A stretch of 64,000 nt of DNA from positions 968,604 through 1,032,603 of the forward strand of contig NZ_KI669454.1 of assembly GCF_000507845.1 (NCBI RefSeq). The letters run 5' to 3'. The position numbers and the translations under genes were made by a program. Of this stretch, positions 7,890 through 16,041 are shown in pieces. The notes beneath the pieces were generated by a model. The model worked only from the letters and a program-made list of their open reading frames with translations, was not told the DNA's origin and did no database searches. This DNA is from Helicobacter macacae MIT 99-5501. GTDB lineage: Bacteria; Campylobacterota; Campylobacteria; Campylobacterales; Helicobacteraceae. The first letter of the stretch is position 1. Every line of letters begins with the position of its first letter.

Positions 7890-8817
7890 CCAAAATAAAA
7901 ACCACACTAGAGAATCCTCCTCTTTAAGCGAGAAAGACAAGCATTTTTTAGAATCCTCACATTCTAAAAAGTCCAAAAAAGAAGCAAAAAGTATAGATTC
8001 TGCAGAATCTAAAAATGTCGCAAAATCCGCAAAAAGTATAGATTCTACAAATATAGATTTTGCAGAATTTGTAGAAGTTGGCAAGATAGGGAAGTTAAGC
8101 GGACTAAAAGGCAGGCTTTGCTTTTGGCTTAGCGGGGATTTTGAGGAGTTTTTATCTCGTGGGATAGAAGTGCAAGTAAGGCTTGCAAACGAGCTAGAAT
8201 CCCTAAAATCCAAAAGGGAATCAAAAATACAATTCCCAAAAATTACCAAAGATTTTGGGAGTATGTATTTAAATGTGGCAGAATCTAAGGAATTTGCCAC
8301 TACTATATTTACCCATACTCCGCTCACTCTCATAGTAAGCTCTTTTATCAAAAAAAACGATAAATATTTCATCGAGTTTGAGGGAATCACTTCTGCAGAT
8401 AGTGCCAAGCAACTTGTAAATGCCAAAATCTATGCGACAAAAGCACAGAGTAGAGAGCATTGCAAGCTAAAAAAAGATGAGTATTTCTACTTTGATATTA
8501 TCGGGCTAGAGATTATCGAAGAGGGCGAAAATCTAGGCATTGTGCGAGATATTGAGCGCATTGGCAATGTTGATTATTTCATAGTGGAAGTGGCTGATAA
8601 TCTTGTGTCAAATATCGCTATGAAATCCGCACAGCACAAACTCGACAAATCAAAAAATATCACAAAATCTACAAACCCAACCCCAAAATCCACAAAAAAA
8701 CAAAAAAAACCAAAAACATTCCTTGTGCCTTATATTGATAGATTTGTCCTAGAGGTTTGCTTGCAAACGGGTAGGATTTTTACCAAAAACGCCAAATCTA
8801 TCCTAGAGCAAAGCTAG
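7882..8817 (+). CDS. rimM: Ribosome maturation factor RimM with N-terminal extension
   Basis: Assists maturation of the 30S head by binding S19. Family RimM proteins are about 170-185 residues; this has 311. The RimM N-terminal barrel begins at about residue 62 (EFVEVGKIGKLSGLKGRL) and the PRC-barrel begins at about 190 (YFYFDIIGLEIIEEGENLG) and ends with VPYIDRFVLEVCLQTGRI. The extra length is a Ser/Lys/Glu-rich stretch at 1-60 and a Lys/Thr/Asn-rich insertion at about 250-280, both low complexity. The ATG overlaps the end of khpA, so the long N-terminus is likely real; an internal start cannot be excluded. Confidence 0.9.
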   Translation: MSNQNKNHTRESSSLSEKDKHFLESSHSKKSKKEAKSIDSAESKNVAKSAKSIDSTNIDFAEFVEVGKIGKLSGLKGRLCFWLSGDFEEFLSRGIEVQVRLANELESLKSKRESKIQFPKITKDFGSMYLNVAESKEFATTIFTHTPLTLIVSSFIKKNDKYFIEFEGITSADSAKQLVNAKIYATKAQSREHCKLKKDEYFYFDIIGLEIIEEGENLGIVRDIERIGNVDYFIVEVADNLVSNIAMKSAQHKLDKSKNITKSTNPTPKSTKKQKKPKTFLVPYIDRFVLEVCLQTGRIFTKNAKSILEQS

Positions 8818-8896
8818 GAAATCAGTGCAAAATCTAGTAAAATCTACAACACAAGCAAGCAAAAATAGCGCAACAAAGCCGTAACAAAGGGTAAAA

Positions 8897-9886
8897 ATGC
8901 ACTTTAGTTTTTTGACACTTTTTCCCCAACTCGTTGAGGGATACTTCAGCGATTCTATCCTTAAAAATGCGCGAGAAAATGGACTAATCAGCATTGAAGC
9001 GATACAAATCCGCGATTTTGCTACAAACGCTTATAAGAGCGTAGATATGCCCCAAATCGGCGGTGGGGCAGGGCAAGTGATAAGCTATGAGGTGCTTAGC
9101 CGTGCTATCTCATCACTGCAAAAAACAACAAACCAAGACGCTAGACAAAATCAAGCACAGATTCCACAGCAAGATTTTGCGTTAGATTCTACGCAGGATT
9201 TTGCACAAGAGTGCATACAGTCTACCAATCAAGCCACCGATAAAAATACTTCAAAAAGCAAAAACACCAGCAAAAATGCTAGCAAAAATACTGACATAAA
9301 TATTTGCAAAACAGCGCGTCCGCATATTGTTTTTCTAACTCCTTGTGCCAAGCCATTTACCCAAAATGACGCAAAAAGGCTAGCAAAAAAACCTCATATC
9401 GCCTTTGTTTGTGGTCGTTATGAGGGTATCGATGAGAGGGCGATAGAGGTATTTGCCGATGAGGTGTTTTGCATAGGGGATTTTATCCTCACAGGTGGCG
9501 AGCTAGCCGCGCTATGTATGTGTGATAGTATCGCTAGAAATATTAGCGGTGTGCTTGGCAATAGCGAGTCTTTGCAGGGGGAGAGCTTTGAAAACTATCT
9601 GCTTGAAGCCCCTGTATTTGCGCGACATATCAAGGGCGAGAAGATTTTGGATAGCCCTCTTACAGATTTTTCTACTGCAGATTTTGGGTTTTCTTGCCAA
9701 ACAAGCACGAAAAATGATAAAAATTTTGTAAATTTTATCGCCCCTTCAGTGTATTCAAAGGGAAATCATAGTAAAATCAGCACTTTGAAAAATGATTTGG
9801 CAGTGTGTAAGACACGCTATTTTCGTCCAAATCTCTTTGAAAAATGGAAAATCCACAATCCAAATAACCCCAAAAAGAAAGGATAG
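8897..9886 (+). CDS. trmD: tRNA (guanine-N1-)-methyltransferase TrmD with internal insertion
   Basis: Makes m1G37 in tRNA using S-adenosylmethionine. Start ATG has AAAGGGT upstream. Core motifs: MHFSFLTLFPQLVEGY at the N-terminus, GGGAGQV near 55-61, FVCGRYEGIDERAIE and IGDFILTGGELAAL forming the trefoil knot, and YSKGNHSKI/TRYFRPNLFEK at the end. Usual length is 230-250; the surplus is a low-complexity insertion at about 76-139, rich in Asn/Lys/Ser/Gln, between the first part of the fold and HIVFLTPCAKPFTQ. It lies in the classical order before rplS, three bases apart. Confidence 0.95.
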   Translation: MHFSFLTLFPQLVEGYFSDSILKNARENGLISIEAIQIRDFATNAYKSVDMPQIGGGAGQVISYEVLSRAISSLQKTTNQDARQNQAQIPQQDFALDSTQDFAQECIQSTNQATDKNTSKSKNTSKNASKNTDINICKTARPHIVFLTPCAKPFTQNDAKRLAKKPHIAFVCGRYEGIDERAIEVFADEVFCIGDFILTGGELAALCMCDSIARNISGVLGNSESLQGESFENYLLEAPVFARHIKGEKILDSPLTDFSTADFGFSCQTSTKNDKNFVNFIAPSVYSKGNHSKISTLKNDLAVCKTRYFRPNLFEKWKIHNPNNPKKKG

Positions 9887-9889
9887 ACA

Positions 9890-10243
9890 ATGAAAAATCG
9901 ATATATTGAGAACTTTGAAAAATCTCAAATCGGGGATAAAAAAGTCCCACAATTTAAGGCAGGCGATACCATTAAGCTAGGCATTCGTATCGTAGAGGGG
10001 GATAAAACAAGAATCCAAAATTTTGAGGGCGTGTGTATCTGCATCCGTGGCAATGGTGTGGATAGCACTTTTACCGTTCGCAAAATCGGTGCAAACAATG
10101 TCGGTGTAGAAAAAACTTTCCCACTTTATAGCGATAGCTTGGAAAGCATACAAGTGCTACGAGTTGGACGCGTGCGCAGAGCAAGGCTGTATTATCTGCG
10201 TGATAGAAAAGGTAAAGCAGCTAGAATCAAAGAAGACCGATAG
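9890..10243 (+). CDS. rplS: 50S ribosomal protein L19
   Basis: Large-subunit protein at the 30S-50S interface. 117 residues, normal length. Signature: [44 protein letters not shown], and [19 protein letters not shown]. Ribosome binding site AAAGGA overlaps the end of trmD. It closes the rpsP-trmD operon; a hairpin follows 29 bases after the stop. Confidence 0.98.
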   Translation: MKNRYIENFEKSQIGDKKVPQFKAGDTIKLGIRIVEGDKTRIQNFEGVCICIRGNGVDSTFTVRKIGANNVGVEKTFPLYSDSLESIQVLRVGRVRRARLYYLRDRKGKAARIKEDR

Positions 10244-10272
10244 TAGCTGAAGTGTTACTTAAGAGTGATGAT

Positions 10273-10300
10273 TTGCATAGATTCTGTCGAATCTATGCAA
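10273..10300 (+). terminator. 12-bp hairpin after rplS
   Basis: TTGCATAGATTC (10273-10284), loop TGTC, then the exact complement GAATCTATGCAA (10289-10300). Position right after the ribosomal operon suggests an operon end or mRNA 3' stabiliser, but no T-run follows, so intrinsic termination is uncertain. Confidence 0.5.
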
Positions 10301-10390
10301 GTTGATTGCAAAACTTTGTATATCAAGTTAATGAATTAGTCCAAGAAATCAAGTCCAAATTCTTATCCACAAATACTTGGTAAAGCCTAT

Positions 10391-10867
10391 ATGCGAATAC
10401 GAATCTACTATGAGGATACCGATTGTGGCGGTATCTTGTATCATACAAACTATATAAAATACTGCGAGCGTGCTAGAAGTGAGCTATTTTTCTCGCGAGG
10501 GCTATTGCCTTCTCAAGCAAGTGCGGGGTTTGTAGTGAGTGCTATGGAGGCGAAGTTTTTAGGCTTTGCTAGGCTAGGGGATATGCTAGAAGTGCGCTCA
10601 AAACTTACAAAACTCGGCAAAGTCCAAATAGTCCTACTCCAAGATATTTATAAACTATCTCATTTAAGCGTGCTAGATTCTAGTGCGAATATTCTAGAAT
10701 CAGCGCAAAAATCCACTCAAAAAAAGCAACCTGATAATTCTAGTGAAGAAAAAATATTTAGTGCGCAAGTGCGACTAGGCTATGTAGATGTAGTAAGCCA
10801 AAAACCCGTAGCGATTCCAAAGCATTTAGAGCAGGTATTTTTAGAGCTAGGTAATGATATACATTGA
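10391..10867 (+). CDS. ybgC: YbgC-type acyl-CoA thioesterase
   Basis: Hot-dog fold thioesterase. H. pylori YbgC hydrolyses acyl-CoAs, and in many bacteria it is tied to the Tol-Pal and phospholipid enzymes. The catalytic signature YEDTDCGGILYHTNYIKYCER is at residues 6-26 (Asp of the YxDTD block being the acid). A Ser/Lys-rich stretch at about 95-118 interrupts the fold before VRLGYVDVVSQKPVAIP. Ribosome binding site is weak. It follows rplS by 147 bases and precedes a DUF493-type gene. Confidence 0.88.
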   Translation: MRIRIYYEDTDCGGILYHTNYIKYCERARSELFFSRGLLPSQASAGFVVSAMEAKFLGFARLGDMLEVRSKLTKLGKVQIVLLQDIYKLSHLSVLDSSANILESAQKSTQKKQPDNSSEEKIFSAQVRLGYVDVVSQKPVAIPKHLEQVFLELGNDIH

Positions 10868-10914
10868 AGCGTAAAAAAATGTGAAAGTGTGAGAAGCATT
10901 AAGCAGGAGCGAGT

Positions 10915-11163
10915 ATGAAAGGCAAGCCAGAGATTAGCTACCCTTGTGTGTGGGAATATCGCATAATCGGCGAAAATGCCGAAAAAATCAGCGAAATCGT
11001 AGGCGAGATAATGCAAACTCCCTATCGCTTAGAATCCAAAAACCGCTCATCAAAAGGGCGATTTGTATCTATGCACTTAAGCACGAGTGTGGATAGCGAG
11101 GAGTATCGCAACGAGATTTTTTCCCTCCTTAGCTCCCACCCCGAAATTAAAATGGTTATTTAG
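10915..11163 (+). CDS. DUF493 (YbeD-like) small protein
   Basis: 82 residues, ferredoxin-like alpha/beta fold family of unknown role; H. pylori HP0495 is a structurally solved member. The family pattern is visible: YPCVWEYRIIGEN, an acidic helix, then RSSKGRFVSMHLSTSVDSEEYRNEIFSLLSSHPEIKMVI ending in the terminal strand. CAGGAG lies 6 bases before the ATG. Related E. coli YbeD is near lipoate genes, but no such context occurs here. Confidence 0.8.
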   Translation: MKGKPEISYPCVWEYRIIGENAEKISEIVGEIMQTPYRLESKNRSSKGRFVSMHLSTSVDSEEYRNEIFSLLSSHPEIKMVI

Positions 11164-11291
11164 CTACAAAAACAAAAAATCAAATGCTTTTTTGCAATTA
11201 GCTATTGAGTGCAAAAGCCTATTTTTATCCAAAGTTTTTTATGATTTTTCTACAATTCCACATAAAATTTACCAAAATCCACAAGAACTAT

Positions 11292-11816
11292 CTACCCCTT
11301 AGCATTTCCCAAGTCTGCGACTTTTCCCCACATTAGCCGATATTTGCGCTTCATAAATTCTAGTTCTTCTCTAGCGTGGCTTAGCTCTTCGCGCATCACT
11401 TCTATCGTTTTTTTGTCATCGTCATAGACTTCCTGCATAGAGATTAGTGCGTCTTTTAGGAAGCTATTTTCACTTTTAAAGGCGGCTATGGTTTCATCTT
11501 TTGCACTAATGACTTTGTCGTGCAAGCCCATAATAGTGTGAATCGTGCGCTCTACAAACACAGGGTCATAAGAGCTACCATTTGCTTCTGCGGAAGTAAG
11601 CCCTGTTTGCACGCGCTGCACTAGGGCATTTGAGCTACTCTCTGCTTCGATTAGTCTGCGTCCGTCCTCCTCCTTGCTTGTGATTAGTCCATTTTCTATC
11701 ATTTCTAAAACTCTCTGTTCTTCTAAGCCAGAGAGTTTTAGAAATTCGCTAAATTCTATCCAAGCCTTTGCAGATGCGGGGGTTGTAGAAGTGCTTGTGG
11801 GTGCGTTGGATTCCAT
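11292..11816 (-). CDS. Conserved coiled-coil protein with HTH-like N-terminus
   Basis: 174 residues from the ATG at 11816, chosen because AAAGGA lies 5-6 bases upstream (the frame itself is open further). Residues about 15-55 (WIEFSEFLKLSGLEEQRVLEMIENG) look like a helix-turn-helix or MerR-like DNA-binding head; residues about 85-165 form a long charged helix with heptad spacing (NSFLKDALISMQEVY, ELSHAREELEFMKRKYRLMWGKV). It resembles the Campylobacterota-specific DUF3972 family by memory, which I cannot verify here. It follows purE on the same strand after 216 bases. Function unknown. Confidence 0.7.
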   Translation of the reverse strand: MESNAPTSTSTTPASAKAWIEFSEFLKLSGLEEQRVLEMIENGLITSKEEDGRRLIEAESSSNALVQRVQTGLTSAEANGSSYDPVFVERTIHTIMGLHDKVISAKDETIAAFKSENSFLKDALISMQEVYDDDKKTIEVMREELSHAREELEFMKRKYRLMWGKVADLGNAKG

Positions 11817-12032
11817 TATATTCCTTTGCATTTGTGCTTTTCTAAGCCAATGTATGCAAAAATTATTCCTTAAAGATTCTCTCCAAAAACTCAAATCAAA
11901 CTAGATAAACTTAAAATATTGCAAAAGACACTACAAAAATTCTTATCAAAGTTTCTTATATTTTTTAGCAAAAAATCAAAAAGTGCGAGGCGCAAGAAAA
12001 AAACTAAAAAAGCTAAAAACACAAAAACTTAT

Positions 12033-12536
12033 CTATTTTGAGCTAAGCAAAACCTCTATTGAAGCAGAATCTTGTGCGACTTTTTCTTGCTTTTCTAGTC
12101 TGTCTTGTCGAAGTTTTTGCGCTAGATTTTCATCATTTAGGCTAAGGATTTGCGTGGCTAGATATGCTGCGTTTATCGCACCTGCCTTGCCTACTGCCAT
12201 AGTTGCCACAGGCATAGATGATGGCATTTGCAGGGTTGAGAGGAGGGCATCAAGCCCATCTAGGATTCCACCTTTTAGTGGCACACCGATTACGGGCTTT
12301 GTGGTTTGAGAGATTATCGCGCCTGCTAGATGAGCTGCCATACCAGCCGCACCGATAAACACTTGCGCCCCACGAGATTCTGCGTCTTTTATGTAGTCGT
12401 GCGTGCGCTGTGGGCTTCTGTGTGCCGAAGAGATAAGCACTTCATAGCGCACACCAAAGCTATCTAGCACTTTTAGACATTCGCTCATTACCTCATAGTC
12501 GCTTTTGCTCCCCATTATGACGCTTACAAATTTCAT
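12033..12536 (-). CDS. purE: N5-carboxyaminoimidazole ribonucleotide mutase
   Basis: Class I PurE, de novo purine synthesis: moves CO2 from N5-CAIR to give CAIR. Signatures: MGSKSDYEVM at the nucleotide loop (residues 8-17), SSAHRSPQRTHDY (about 36-48, catalytic His), and GAAGMAAHLAGAIISQTTKPVIGVP. 167 residues, normal length, with a Lys/Glu/Ser C-terminal tail. It is 28 bases downstream of nrdA, so both nucleotide-metabolism genes probably share a transcript. Confidence 0.95.
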   Translation of the reverse strand: MKFVSVIMGSKSDYEVMSECLKVLDSFGVRYEVLISSAHRSPQRTHDYIKDAESRGAQVFIGAAGMAAHLAGAIISQTTKPVIGVPLKGGILDGLDALLSTLQMPSSMPVATMAVGKAGAINAAYLATQILSLNDENLAQKLRQDRLEKQEKVAQDSASIEVLLSSK

Positions 12537-12564
12537 TTTCTCTCCATTAAATATTTTTGCAGAG

Positions 12565-14940
12565 TTATTGGCAGTTTATGCACTCTAGTCCCCTATCCAT
12601 AACATCATCTTTGATTTCAGGGCTTTTTGTGCGGAGGTAGTAAGTGGATTTTAGCCCTAGCTTCCACGCAAGCATATATATATCGTTTAGAAGTTTTCCT
12701 TTTGTGTCTCCAGATGGTAGAAAGATATTTAGACTTTGCCCTTGGTCTATCCATTTTTGGCGCACACTCGCAGCTTTGACAAGAAGTGTTTGGTCTAGGC
12801 TATATGCGGAGGGGTAGTAGTTTATCGTATCAATAGATAGATTTGGCACGACTACGGGGATAACGCCACTTAGATTTTCCTCAAACCACCTTTTTTGATA
12901 CACAGGCTCGATAGTCTGTGTCGTGCCTACCAAAATCGAAATCGAGCTAGTCGGCGCAATCGCCATAAGATAGCCATTTCGCATACCTTGTGATTTGACT
13001 TTGTTTCGCAACTCTTGCCAATTATACTCTGTATCAAAAAGTGTCTTATCAGTGAGATTTAGCGCATTTTTGTTTGCCACATCGATAGGGAAAATACCCT
13101 TACTCCAATTACTCCCCTCAAATTGCGGATAGCTTCCGCGCTCTTTAGCGAGATTGGAGCTAGAGAGAATCGCATTGAAACTTATCATTTCCATTATATT
13201 ATCAATCGTGTTTAGATGCTCTTGGCTTCCCCACTCTATTTGCTTTGTGGCGAGCATTTCAGCTTCGCCCATCACGCCAAGCCCTATGGCGCGATTTTGC
13301 ATATTTGTGTATTTTACTTTACGATTTGGGTAGAAATTTAAATCAATCACATTATCAAGCATTCTAATAGCCACAGGTAGCACGCGCTCAATGTCCTCTT
13401 TCGTGTGGATTTTGCTTAGATTCACGCTTGCTAGGTTGCATACAGCGGTGTTGCCACCCTCTTGGATTTTGGTAGTGATATAGATTTTTTTGCCTTTGAT
13501 AGAGTCTAGCGAAGTTAGTTTGTTTGCTTTCTTTTTTACTCCCTCATCGGTTGTTATTTCATCATTTTCTTCAAAGTATTGTTTCTTGCCATCTTCAAAT
13601 TCTACTTCGACTTTGTAGTGGCTAGGCGCAGTGTTTTGGAAAATCTCTGTGCAGAGATTTGAGCTTCGTATGATTCCCGCGTGTGCGTTTGGATTGGCTC
13701 TGTTTGCATTGTCTTTGAAGCACAAAAACGGCATTCCTGTTTCAAAGTAGTTTATAAGAATCTTTTTCCATAGCTCTTTTGCTTTCATTCGTTTTTTTAG
13801 AATGTCTGGATTGTTTTCTAGCTCAATGTATTTTGCCTCAAACTCTTCTCCATACAGTTCGGTTAGCTCTGGGCACTGATATGGGTCAAAAAGTGTCCAC
13901 AGCTCATCTTTTTCCACACGCTTCATAAACAAATCACAAATCCAAAGCGCAGGGAACAAATCGTGCGCCCTGCGTCTTTCTTCCCCACTATTTTTGCGTA
14001 GCTCGATGAACTCCTCTACATCATTGTGCCACACTTCTAGGTAAGTAGCGATTGCGCCCTTGCGCGTGCCAAGCTGGTCTACTGCGATAGCGACATCATT
14101 TGTGATTTTTAGGAATGGCACAACGCCACCACCTACATTTTTGTGCCCATCGATAAAGCTACCAAGTCCACGCACTTTGGAGTAATCCCACCCGATTCCG
14201 CCACCATACTTGCTAAGCAACGCCATTTCTTTATAGGCATCAAAAATCCCCTCAATATTATCAGGCGTGCTACCGATATAGCAAGAGCTAAGCTGATGAC
14301 GCGGTGTGCGGGCATTTGCAAGCGTAGGTGTAGCGCAAATCACCTCAAATTTGGAAATCATATCGTAGAATTTTATTGCCCACTCGTTTTTGTCTTTTTC
14401 ATTTTGTGCTAGAAACATTGCTATTGACATAAACATATGTTGTGGTAATTCAATAGGTTTATTTTCTTTGGATTTGATTAGATACCTATCATAGAGGGTT
14501 TTTATCCCAAGATAGTTAAACTGCAAGTCCCTCTTTGGCTCGATTTTAGAATTTAGCAACTCTAAGTCAAATTTTTCTTTTAGTCCGCTTATGATTTTGC
14601 CTTGAGATTCTGCGTTTTCAAAGTAGTCTTTTAAGTGTTTGTATCCTGTGAAGCCATTTACTCTATGATACAAGTCATACAAAAACAACCTTGCTGCGAC
14701 AAATGTCCAATTTGGCGTGTCTATATCGATTTTGTCTACTGCGGTTTTGATAAGTGTTTGTTGGATTTCGTATGTGTTGATACCATTGCGGAAATGTAGC
14801 TTTGCGTCCATTTCCAAATCGCTCTGACTTACTCCGCTTAGTCCCTCCACCGCGCTTGAAGTATATTTTTTGATTTTATTGACATCAAGGAGTTCGATTC
14901 TGCCGTTTCGCTTAGTAACTGTAAAATCTGATTTTGACAT
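12565..14940 (-). CDS. nrdA: Ribonucleoside-diphosphate reductase alpha subunit, class Ia
   Basis: Large subunit that reduces NDPs to dNDPs with the tyrosyl-radical beta subunit (not in this window). 791 residues. Redox cysteines C220 (QLSSCYIG) and about C501 (NTAVCNLASVNL), the radical-relay active site N428-x-C430-x-E432 (RSSNLCTEIF), the Tyr pair near YYLRTKSPE, and the C-terminal C787/C790 shuttle (ECINCQ) are all present, so it looks functional. An insertion at about 440-495 between the two active-site blocks is longer than in E. coli. There is no complete ATP-cone signature; residues 6-90 are a degenerate one (KRNGRIELLDVNKI). It lies 13 bases after the nitroreductase gene. Confidence 0.96.
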   Translation of the reverse strand: MSKSDFTVTKRNGRIELLDVNKIKKYTSSAVEGLSGVSQSDLEMDAKLHFRNGINTYEIQQTLIKTAVDKIDIDTPNWTFVAARLFLYDLYHRVNGFTGYKHLKDYFENAESQGKIISGLKEKFDLELLNSKIEPKRDLQFNYLGIKTLYDRYLIKSKENKPIELPQHMFMSIAMFLAQNEKDKNEWAIKFYDMISKFEVICATPTLANARTPRHQLSSCYIGSTPDNIEGIFDAYKEMALLSKYGGGIGWDYSKVRGLGSFIDGHKNVGGGVVPFLKITNDVAIAVDQLGTRKGAIATYLEVWHNDVEEFIELRKNSGEERRRAHDLFPALWICDLFMKRVEKDELWTLFDPYQCPELTELYGEEFEAKYIELENNPDILKKRMKAKELWKKILINYFETGMPFLCFKDNANRANPNAHAGIIRSSNLCTEIFQNTAPSHYKVEVEFEDGKKQYFEENDEITTDEGVKKKANKLTSLDSIKGKKIYITTKIQEGGNTAVCNLASVNLSKIHTKEDIERVLPVAIRMLDNVIDLNFYPNRKVKYTNMQNRAIGLGVMGEAEMLATKQIEWGSQEHLNTIDNIMEMISFNAILSSSNLAKERGSYPQFEGSNWSKGIFPIDVANKNALNLTDKTLFDTEYNWQELRNKVKSQGMRNGYLMAIAPTSSISILVGTTQTIEPVYQKRWFEENLSGVIPVVVPNLSIDTINYYPSAYSLDQTLLVKAASVRQKWIDQGQSLNIFLPSGDTKGKLLNDIYMLAWKLGLKSTYYLRTKSPEIKDDVMDRGLECINCQ

Positions 14941-14953
14941 TTTTTATCCTTAT

Positions 14954-15670
14954 TTAGAGTATTTTTGCAAATTCGTTAAAGGCGATTCTAGGTGCTTTGT
15001 GCTTAGGAGGTGCGATTCTATACCCGAAGCAAACAAGCAATGCTACTTGCTCGCTAAAAGTATCAATCCCCAAAAACTCCTCTAGCTCGCTTCTGTCAAA
15101 TCCCTCAATCGCGCAAGAATCCACTCCCAAAAACGCAGCGCAATTCATCATTGAGCTAGCTATCAAGTAGGCTTGTTTGGCACTCCACTGATATATCGAG
15201 CTAGAATCCACATAGCCATTTTGCGCTAGAAATCCCGCGTATCGTTCATCTTTGTAAGCCTTTAGTTTTGCTCTCACTTCTTCAGGCTTACTGCCTCCTA
15301 CCTTTCGCTCAAACATTCGTGTAGCGTAGTTTGTAGTGTGGCTCATATCAGCCACTTTGCTTAGATAAATCACTACTTCACTGCAATCTGTGATTTGAGC
15401 TTGATTCCAGCAAAGTGGTTTTAGGGATTCTCTCACACTGCTATCTCTCACCACAAGCAAGCGTGTAGGCTCTAGTCCAAATGAGCTAGGCGTTAGCCTA
15501 CCTGATTCGATGATGATGTCTAAGTGATTTTGTGGGATTTTTTTTGTGCTATCAAACACTTTGCACGCGTGGCGAAATCTCATCGCTTCCAAAAACGCGT
15601 TTTGTTCTAGCACTTGCGGGTTTGGCTCTAGTAGCGATTTTGCAGTGATATGCTTCGTAGAAAGGCTCAT
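14954..15670 (-). CDS. FrxA-like NAD(P)H nitroreductase
   Basis: FMN-dependent oxygen-insensitive nitroreductase family, 238 residues. Motifs: FRHACKVFDSTKKIP at the N-terminus (FMN phosphate-binding Arg/His region), SGRLTPSSFGLEPTRLLVV, WSAKQAYLIASSMMNCAAFLGVDSCAIEGFD and the terminal VCFGYR. These blocks match H. pylori FrxA more closely than RdxA. Such enzymes can activate metronidazole. The ATG at 15670 follows AAGGAG by 5 bases. The promoter carries a T14 tract. It is the first gene of a probable operon with nrdA and purE. Confidence 0.9.
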   Translation of the reverse strand: MSLSTKHITAKSLLEPNPQVLEQNAFLEAMRFRHACKVFDSTKKIPQNHLDIIIESGRLTPSSFGLEPTRLLVVRDSSVRESLKPLCWNQAQITDCSEVVIYLSKVADMSHTTNYATRMFERKVGGSKPEEVRAKLKAYKDERYAGFLAQNGYVDSSSIYQWSAKQAYLIASSMMNCAAFLGVDSCAIEGFDRSELEEFLGIDTFSEQVALLVCFGYRIAPPKHKAPRIAFNEFAKIL

Positions 15671-15695
15671 CGTATCTCCTTAATTGATGATTTGG

Positions 15696-15716
15696 TTTAT
15701 ACAAAAAAAAAAAAAA
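15696..15716 (-). promoter_or_regulatory. Nitroreductase promoter with T14 tract against the -10 box
   Basis: On the minus strand, TATAAA lies at 15701-15696, directly preceded by G and a run of 14 T (plus-strand A14, 15703-15716). The run therefore occupies the spacer between -35 and -10, where each added or lost base changes promoter spacing. The leader to the ATG would be about 18 bases with an AAGGAG site. Boxes were picked by eye. Confidence 0.6.
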
Positions 15717-16041
15717 CAGAATCAAAACAGATGGCAACACAAAAAAGCGCAAATAAATACAAAATAGTGCGACAAACAAACCAAAAACTGCCCTCATAAA
15801 TCCAAGTAGAGTTTTTACAAGCAAGGTTTATTTGGTAGTTTAGCAAAGGCAAAAAAGTAGCTTAAAAAACATTTATTTTAAAAATCCTTTTATCTTAAAA
15901 TGCTTTTTTATACTACTTTCACAAGTCAAGTAAAAAATCTACTCCTTAATTGTGGGATTATCACAACACAAGATTGCTAAGACAAAAGCTATAAAGCACA
16001 TAATATAGCTAAGATTTTGTGCTACGCATATTTGCTTTGTG
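15717..16041. other. Intergenic region between the nitroreductase and typA
   Basis: AT-rich, no credible gene. Contains ATTTATTTTAAAAATCC and similar low-complexity DNA. The end of typA is at 16042; no strong terminator with a T-run was found. Confidence 0.4.
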
